Below, piece after piece: positions 53,162 through 58,288 of a stretch of 58,288 nucleotides of DNA. Numbering within the stretch: the first letter of the stretch is position 1; each line of letters starts with the position of its first letter. Position numbers and translations under genes: made by a program. Source of the DNA: Verrucomicrobiota bacterium JB024 (lineage in GTDB: Bacteria > Verrucomicrobiota > Verrucomicrobiia > Opitutales > Cerasicoccaceae). The stretch covers positions 1 through 58,288 of the forward strand of contig JAUTCS010000053.1 of NCBI GenBank assembly GCA_030673825.1, given 5' to 3'. Below the pieces are notes generated by a model. That model was not told the DNA's origin and searched no databases. It saw nothing but the letters and a program-made list of their open reading frames with translations.

Positions 53162-56100
53162 TCAGGCGCGGTGCCCCCAGATTTCGATCTCATCGAGACA
53201 GCCACCGCTGTCCGGCCAGCAGACCTCAACGCGGACATAGCGCCCGTGCGCATCGAAAGCCGGGGTCTGGATCTCCAGTTGCGGAGTGTCGAGGGTGAGC
53301 GCGGTTTGTTCGGTAAAAGTCTCGCCGTCGGTACTGGTCCGCACGCGGACAGAGGTGGGCCAGACCGCGGCGACTCCGGCAACGAGGACGACGCGCCTCA
53401 GTCGGTACTCTGCCTGAAGGTCGAAGCAAACCTCGACCCGTTCGCTCCCGTAACGCGCCACGTGCTCTAGTCTCAGCTGGTCGCGGTGATGGCTGTGCCG
53501 CTGCCCGCCGATGCTGCCGAAGCCGTTGGTGAGCGCGTGTCCGCTGTGCCCCGGTCCGGCACTGGCCGGGTCGGCGATCTGCATGGGATCAGCGGGCTCG
53601 AGGTAACGGTAGGTGGCCCCGGTCGGTATCCGGTACGGGTAGCTCGCCGGGAAGCTCGCGTTGGCGCTCAGCAGGTGCGGGATTGTGTCCGCATCCAGCG
53701 CCAGTTCGACGCAGACAAGGGCCTCCTCCGAATGGCCGTGGCCGTCTGTCCAGTTAAAGCGCAGCGGCCACAGGCGGTCAGGTCGGACCGGGCAGGGATC
53801 GTCCGGTACCGTTATCGTAAAGGTGCAGGTTAGCCGTTCCCCGCACGCGAGCGCGTTGGTCGGCAACGCCGTGGCCTCGACCGTCCATCCGTCAGGAGTC
53901 GTTAATTGCAGCGAGCCTGACGGAAGGTCTTCGGTCACGGCCAGCAGGGACGCGTTCACGGAAAACGCCTGGCCAGGCCGGACGCGTGCCGTCAGCCCGT
54001 CCACCGAGCGGGGTGTTTCCGGCGTGGCGACATTGATTCCGATCAGCGGAGGATGCTGTGCCTTGAACAGGTAAAGCGTGCCCGCCGTTTTCACCGCCGG
54101 GAGCTTGATGCGACTCAGAGGTGTACCGGGCACGGGAAGAATCTCGACGGGGGAAAAATCCGTCTCTTCCGCCGCCGCCCACCAGACACTTTTCCACGGT
54201 CCCGGCGGCAGCGGCAGCTCGACCGGTCCGGCGGGGAGCGTTTCCTCCGGCTGCGTCTGGGCACGGGTGGTTACGACCACGGCGCAGTTGCCCGCCGCGT
54301 CCACCTGCGGCTGTTCGATGCGGAACAGCTCTTGCTCGCTTGCACAGCGGTAGGCGGGGTTAACTCCGGCTTCCTGAAGTACCTTCGCCAGCCAGCGCCC
54401 GGCCTCAAACTCGCCTTCCCAGGCGGCGTATTCCTCGCTCTCGGCGGTGGCGGCATCGGATTTGGCCGAGGCCAGGCAACCGGCTCCGCATTCGCTCTCC
54501 AGCGAGCCCAGGGCGAAGGGTAGGTACAGGACCGTTCCCTTGCCCGCCCGGTTCAAATAGGCTGGCAGGTCCGCGCCGAGGGTAGGTATGGACAAGGGGC
54601 GGGCAGTGAGGCTTTGGGCCGGGAGGCAGTGGTGGGCTGTGACCGGGTTGCCACCGAGGGTAAAGACGCCGGGTTGCTCCTGCCACGACTCGGCGATTTT
54701 TACCCCGATCAACTCGTCGAGCTGGTGTCGGGGATCGTGATGCTCGTCGTAGAGCCCGGTCTGCTCGTCGGCTAGGAGGATTCCTCCTTGCTCGCACACA
54801 TACGTGCGGACGGCGGCGCATTCGTCCGCCGTCAGGTGCGCGGCCCCGATCAGGCAGAGGGCATCGTACCCGGCCAAAAAGTCCGGGGTCAGGCGCGTGT
54901 ATGGGATCACATCGACCCAGTACCCTTGCTCACGCAGCCAGCGGTAGAGCATCCATCGGTGGTTGAGCGGGTAGGAGTAGCGCGGGCTGGCGGGGTTGCG
55001 CCCGGAGATGTCCGAGACGAGGATGTCGCGCCGGGGCATGAGCAGCGCCAGGCGGGGCAGCCCGGAGGCGGGCTGGCAGGTGCGCCAGAAGGCATCGCTG
55101 CGGCGCACATGGTTGGCCCAGCGCGGGGCGTGGTAAAACTTTTCCTTCAGCGCGCCCGTGCGTGGATCGACGAACGAAAAAACGTCCCAGTCGCCTTCGC
55201 CCCCGGCGAAGCCCGTGGTGAAGTAAACCATGCCCTTGAGCCCGTTGGCCAACAGGCGCCATTGCGTGGCGGCGAACTGCCCGGCGGGGCCGTTGTGGTT
55301 GTTGTTTTCGCAGAGCATGACGCCGTAGCCGGGCTCTCCGGTGGCCGGGGCGATGCAGTGGTATACGTAGTTGAGCTCGTAGGCCTGGCGGTCGCCGTGG
55401 CCGTACATGTCCTGCCCGAAGTACCCGCCGCTGTCCTCGCGGATGAGCTCAGCAAATGCCGCCTGGTCGAGCAGACGTTCCCGCCACGAGGGTTGCTCCA
55501 GCGTGAGCTGGGTGGCTTTGTGGATGACGCCGCGTCCGTGCGGGTCCGCCTCGCGGGCGGTGCGCACGAGTCCGGCCAGGAACGCCGTAAATTGCTCCGA
55601 CTGGAACTGCCACCCGTCGAGGAAACGGCCGGGCCGCGACAGAGCCTCCGCATCCGTGGGCAGGGGCTCTTCGCGGATCTGGTCAAAGGAATCGTAACGC
55701 GTATCCCAGCAGCGGTTGAGCCGCTCAAGGTCGTCGCGGTAAGCCTGCCGCAGCCACTTCACGAACGCCTCCCTCGCCTCGGCGGAGTAGTTGGCGCGGC
55801 CTTCCCACTCGTTATCCAGCCCCCAGAAGCGAATGTGCGGATCGAGGCAACTGGTGGCTTGCGTCTGTACGTGGGCGCGGGTCGCCTCATGGAGGAAGCG
55901 CACCGTCGCCGGGTCAAACAGGTCGAGGCGATCGAGGGGACGCTTCCAGGGCTTCCCCTCCGGATTGAGCGCGAGCCGCAGCTTTCCGAAGGCACGGGTG
56001 TCGAGGTGAGTCCTGTGCTCCTGCGCTGCCTGGTTGAGCTCTTGGAGCAGGCTCTCTCCGGCGATGGCTAGGCTGTGGTAGGTCAGGCCGTTGTGGGCGA

Positions 56101-56257
56101 GGTAGGCAGGCGGCTGCGGGTAGGGCTCGCCGTCGGCGAAACCAGCCGGGGCCGTTGGCAGTTGCCGGAAGTCATAGCCCATGGCCTGTGTCAACGCCGG
56201 GTCGCCGTGGACGAAGCCGAGGGGGAAACGAGCGGGGGTGGGGGGCAGGGCAGCCAT
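53162..56257 (-). CDS. GH42-like beta-galactosidase with C-terminal discoidin-type domain, cytosolic
   Basis: A 1031-residue enzyme. Residues about 1-390 form a GH42-like barrel with the acid/base glutamate in WGLDNEWEG (E150) and a candidate nucleophile in VMLCENNNHNG (E317). Next is a trimerisation-type domain (RDILVSDISG..., YDALCLIGAAHLT, GGILLADEQTGLYDEHHD), beta-sandwich domains, and at about 900-1031 an F5/8 type C (discoidin) module (YRLRRVVLVAGV, SVRVRTSTDGETFTEQ, YVRVEVCWPDSGGCLDEIEIWG). Usual GH42 enzymes are about 650-700 residues, so the extra C-terminal part is unusual. No signal peptide is visible. It lies between the FAD enzyme (6 bases) and the GH39-like gene (25 bases) in one operon. 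Confidence 0.8.
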   Translation of the reverse strand: MAALPPTPARFPLGFVHGDPALTQAMGYDFRQLPTAPAGFADGEPYPQPPAYLAHNGLTYHSLAIAGESLLQELNQAAQEHRTHLDTRAFGKLRLALNPEGKPWKRPLDRLDLFDPATVRFLHEATRAHVQTQATSCLDPHIRFWGLDNEWEGRANYSAEAREAFVKWLRQAYRDDLERLNRCWDTRYDSFDQIREEPLPTDAEALSRPGRFLDGWQFQSEQFTAFLAGLVRTAREADPHGRGVIHKATQLTLEQPSWRERLLDQAAFAELIREDSGGYFGQDMYGHGDRQAYELNYVYHCIAPATGEPGYGVMLCENNNHNGPAGQFAATQWRLLANGLKGMVYFTTGFAGGEGDWDVFSFVDPRTGALKEKFYHAPRWANHVRRSDAFWRTCQPASGLPRLALLMPRRDILVSDISGRNPASPRYSYPLNHRWMLYRWLREQGYWVDVIPYTRLTPDFLAGYDALCLIGAAHLTADECAAVRTYVCEQGGILLADEQTGLYDEHHDPRHQLDELIGVKIAESWQEQPGVFTLGGNPVTAHHCLPAQSLTARPLSIPTLGADLPAYLNRAGKGTVLYLPFALGSLESECGAGCLASAKSDAATAESEEYAAWEGEFEAGRWLAKVLQEAGVNPAYRCASEQELFRIEQPQVDAAGNCAVVVTTRAQTQPEETLPAGPVELPLPPGPWKSVWWAAAEETDFSPVEILPVPGTPLSRIKLPAVKTAGTLYLFKAQHPPLIGINVATPETPRSVDGLTARVRPGQAFSVNASLLAVTEDLPSGSLQLTTPDGWTVEATALPTNALACGERLTCTFTITVPDDPCPVRPDRLWPLRFNWTDGHGHSEEALVCVELALDADTIPHLLSANASFPASYPYRIPTGATYRYLEPADPMQIADPASAGPGHSGHALTNGFGSIGGQRHSHHRDQLRLEHVARYGSERVEVCFDLQAEYRLRRVVLVAGVAAVWPTSVRVRTSTDGETFTEQTALTLDTPQLEIQTPAFDAHGRYVRVEVCWPDSGGCLDEIEIWGHRA

Positions 56258-56263
56258 GGGAAA

Positions 56264-57628
56264 TCAACGGGTCAATGACAACGGTGCAGAGAAGCTAAAG
56301 GATTCGTTCAGTCCGGACCAGCCCATTGCGACGAGACGCTCATCCATGGCCGCCCGGATGCTTTCCCCGCTCAGGTCGGCGGGTAGGACACCCAACTGTT
56401 CCGCCATTGCCGCCGCCGTGCCCGCGGCCTCGCCCAGCGTCATACACGTGGGCATGACGCGGAAGCTGCCCGCCGCCTCGTGCGTCGCGCTGATGCAGCG
56501 CCCGGCGGCGATCAGCCCGTCGATCCCCTGCGGCAGCAGGGACTCCCAGGGGATGCCGTAAACGCTCTTTGCGGCGGCACTCTCGAATTGGGTGCTGCTG
56601 TCCACGGGGCTGTGTACGTCGATCGGGTAGGCGCACAGGGTGACGGTGGAGGCGGGCATGACACCTTCGCGTACACTCACCTCGTCGAGTACGGCGCGAC
56701 CCACGATCCGGCGGGACTCGCGCACACCGATTTGCGGCCCGGTCTGGAGCAGGTAGGCGCGGGAAAATCCTGGCACGTAGCGGCGAAAGAAATCCAGCAG
56801 CTCTGCGGCCTGCCGACGGCCCTCGATCTCGGCCCGGGTGGTGTCGAGCGGATTGCACGCGCTCAGGCCGTTGATCCGCGTCCCGTTAATGGTGATACGG
56901 GTCGGGTCTCCGGGCATGGCCCAGAACAGGGCGATGTCGGTGCGGGGGATCGACCAGTGCCCGGCAGCGCGGGCGGCGGTGATCTGTTCGGCGAAAGACT
57001 CGCCCTCGGTGGCGTATTGGCCGTCCACGAGACGGAACCCCGCCGCCTTCCAGGCACTGGGGTCGAATCCTCCCAACTGCACGACCATGGACATCGGCTG
57101 GGTCAGCCCGTCGGAGCGCCGCCCGTGGGTCATTTTAACTCCTGCCAGTGCGCAGGCGTCGCCGTCCCCGCTCGTGTCGATGAGGACTTTGCAGCGCACG
57201 CGGGTACAGGCGCCCTTGCTGACAAAGGTCGCCACCCAGCTATCACCCTCGCGTACGACCTCGGCCAGCAAAGAGTGGTAGAGCAGGGTACCGCCGGCCT
57301 CGATCAGGAGCAGTTCCATCGTTCGCTTGCAGGACTCGGGCTCGAAGAAATCCGCCTGGGACTGCGCGTCATAATAGTGCATGCCGCGCTCATGCTGGAG
57401 CTGGACAAACTCGCGGTAAATGGCCCCCGAGAGGTCGTGCTTCTCGTGCTTGTGGTTGAGGTAGCAGCTCAACCCGGCCGCCGTCCCCATCCCTCCCAGA
57501 TAACCGTGGCGTTCCGCCAGGATGGTCGGGCAACCGCCGCGCTGGGCGGCCAGTGCCGCTCCGTATCCGGCGGGACCTCCGCCGATAACCAGGCAGCTGG
57601 TTTCAAGACTGTGAAGCGTTGCTTGCAT
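56264..57628 (-). CDS. FAD-dependent oxidoreductase (FAD_oxidored family)
   Basis: A 454-residue flavoprotein. Residues 10-40 are the dinucleotide-binding fold (SCLVIGGGPAGYGAALAAQRGG, ending LAERHGYLGG). DTSGDGDACALAGV and the C-terminal GLIAAGRCISATHEAAGSFRVMPTCMTLGEAAGTAAAMA are family signatures of enzymes common next to sugar modules in Planctomycetota and Verrucomicrobiota. The substrate is unknown; oxidation of a hydroxyl on a sugar or cyclitol is a reasonable guess. The ATG at 57628 fits the fold's first strand; the frame is open to 58204 but that extension overlaps the divergent IclR gene and has no homology. It is the first gene of a minus-strand operon with the GH42- and GH39-like genes. 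Confidence 0.85.
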   Translation of the reverse strand: MQATLHSLETSCLVIGGGPAGYGAALAAQRGGCPTILAERHGYLGGMGTAAGLSCYLNHKHEKHDLSGAIYREFVQLQHERGMHYYDAQSQADFFEPESCKRTMELLLIEAGGTLLYHSLLAEVVREGDSWVATFVSKGACTRVRCKVLIDTSGDGDACALAGVKMTHGRRSDGLTQPMSMVVQLGGFDPSAWKAAGFRLVDGQYATEGESFAEQITAARAAGHWSIPRTDIALFWAMPGDPTRITINGTRINGLSACNPLDTTRAEIEGRRQAAELLDFFRRYVPGFSRAYLLQTGPQIGVRESRRIVGRAVLDEVSVREGVMPASTVTLCAYPIDVHSPVDSSTQFESAAAKSVYGIPWESLLPQGIDGLIAAGRCISATHEAAGSFRVMPTCMTLGEAAGTAAAMAEQLGVLPADLSGESIRAAMDERLVAMGWSGLNESFSFSAPLSLTR

Positions 57629-57772
57629 ACTCTCAAGGCACCTCGACAATCCGCCATTGACAACCACCTCCCGGCGGACACGCTGCATTGCGTTCCACCT
57701 CTGGAACAATGCTCCGGGGCCCGGCTCCCTTCCCCCTCGACGCCGTTGCCCGGCACCTTTGTCTTTCCCTTT

Positions 57773-58288
57773 ATGCGCGACACGGACTCTCCCCTGAGCC
57801 AAGGCATCGCTGTCATCCGTTTGATGGTGCAGAGCGGTCATTCCTGGGGCGTGACGGCTCTGGCCAAGGCCATGGGCATGCCCAAGTCGTCCACTTTCCG
57901 ACTGCTGCAGACGTTGATCTCGCTTGGCTTTGTGGAAAAGATACCGGACACGCGCCGGTACGCCCTGTGTGCGGATATTTTTGATTTTGTCCACGAGATC
58001 GCCTCGAACTTCGGCCGCAACCTGAGCATGGACGAACGCCTCCGCAAGGCCGCCCAGGAGCTCAAATGCAGCGTGTACCTGAGCATGCTCGGTCGCCGCG
58101 ACTCCTATGTGATCTGTGGGGCGGGTGACGAGGGGAACACGACCCGCCTCGGCTCCCATGGGAGGGCCTATGCGACTTCCGCGGGCAAGGTCCTGATCGC
58201 CCACCGCGATGAAGCCCTCTGGGAGAGTTACGCCCCGGTTCCCGAGGAGCGGTCCAGCTCCATCACCCCGTACACGAACATCGACAAG
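57773..58288 (+). CDS. IclR-family transcriptional regulator, 5' part (runs off window)
   Basis: From the ATG at 57773 an open frame runs to the right edge with no stop (172 residues visible of an expected ~250). The winged helix-turn-helix is recognisable (GIAVIRLMVQSGHSWGVTALAKAMGMPKSSTFRLLQTL, then GFVEKIPDTRRYAL). The start of the effector domain follows (SVYLSMLGRRDSYVICGAG, RAYATSAGKVLIAH), including the motif typical of IclR proteins. It lies divergent from the FAD oxidoreductase gene across 144 bases and probably controls the GH42/GH39 operon. The inducer is unknown. Confidence 0.88.
   Translation, partial: MRDTDSPLSQGIAVIRLMVQSGHSWGVTALAKAMGMPKSSTFRLLQTLISLGFVEKIPDTRRYALCADIFDFVHEIASNFGRNLSMDERLRKAAQELKCSVYLSMLGRRDSYVICGAGDEGNTTRLGSHGRAYATSAGKVLIAHRDEALWESYAPVPEERSSSITPYTNIDK

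Noticed and set aside
57629-58204. An upstream extension of the FAD oxidoreductase
   Set aside because: It overlaps the divergent IclR gene and precedes the dinucleotide-binding strand that normally begins the protein.
1-58288. A SusC/SusD-type polysaccharide utilisation locus, CRISPR array or prophage
   Set aside because: No TonB-dependent receptor/SusD pair, no regularly spaced repeats, and no phage structural genes were seen. Uptake appears to rely on SSS symporters.

Overview
This window looks like a chromosomal segment of a Verrucomicrobiota bacterium, most likely Opitutae (Puniceicoccales/Opitutales-like). The reasons are two Verru_Chthon cassette protein A genes, three PEP-CTERM proteins (exosortase substrates), several sulfatases of the FGly type, XylR-like regulators (LacI-type sensor plus AraC-type DNA-binding domain), and many secreted or cytosolic glycoside hydrolases without any SusC/SusD pair. 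That taxonomic call is an inference from gene content only.

Layout. 1-1040: debris of mobile DNA, the 3' part of a group II intron reverse transcriptase joined in frame to the C-terminus of a DUF932 plasmid/phage protein, with a terminator. 1045-9302: a carbohydrate module on the minus strand (SSS sodium symporter, LamG/PEP-CTERM protein, sulfatase, GH110-like alpha-galactosidase), with a divergent XylR-type regulator and a DapA-family aldolase. 9467-13617: a lone prepilin-like gene, a sialidase-superfamily lipoprotein and a divergent sialate O-acetylesterase-like enzyme. 13953-14405: a decayed IS5-type transposase. 14424-18266: AraC regulator, sulfatase and a second XylR-type regulator. 18465-26373: a Verru_Chthon cassette A gene, its small secreted partner, an Asp-box propeller and a DUF4380-like protein. 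26543-32438: PEP-CTERM propeller, GH2 and GH50 (agarase-like) hydrolases.

32440-33730 is a scar: a frameshifted tyrosine-integrase gene, a fragment of a NadR-like AAA ATPase and a tRNA/tmRNA-like 3' end, consistent with one boundary of an old integrated island. 33729-41808: LacI regulator, then (minus strand) a third sulfatase, a PEP-CTERM protein and a second Verru_Chthon A/partner pair. 42032-49236: an apparent operon of a medium-chain dehydrogenase, two paralogous secreted proteins that bracket a DUF4091/GH123-like enzyme, and a second SSS transporter. 49578-51461: a half-size ABC exporter. 51562-57628: GH39-like and GH42-like hydrolases and an FAD-dependent oxidoreductase on the minus strand, with a divergent IclR regulator that runs off the right edge.

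Taken together the window reads as a patchwork of polysaccharide-utilisation modules for galactose-rich, probably sulfated, glycans (GH110, GH50, GH2, GH42, sulfatases). Secreted enzymes would trim the polymer, SSS symporters would import the products, and sulfatases and GH2/GH42/GH110 enzymes without visible signal peptides would finish the work inside the cell. The regulators sit beside the modules they probably control. The most unusual items are the repeated Verru_Chthon A/partner gene pair, a recurring GAGA-N7-TCTC palindrome, and the paralogous pair that flanks the DUF4091 enzyme.
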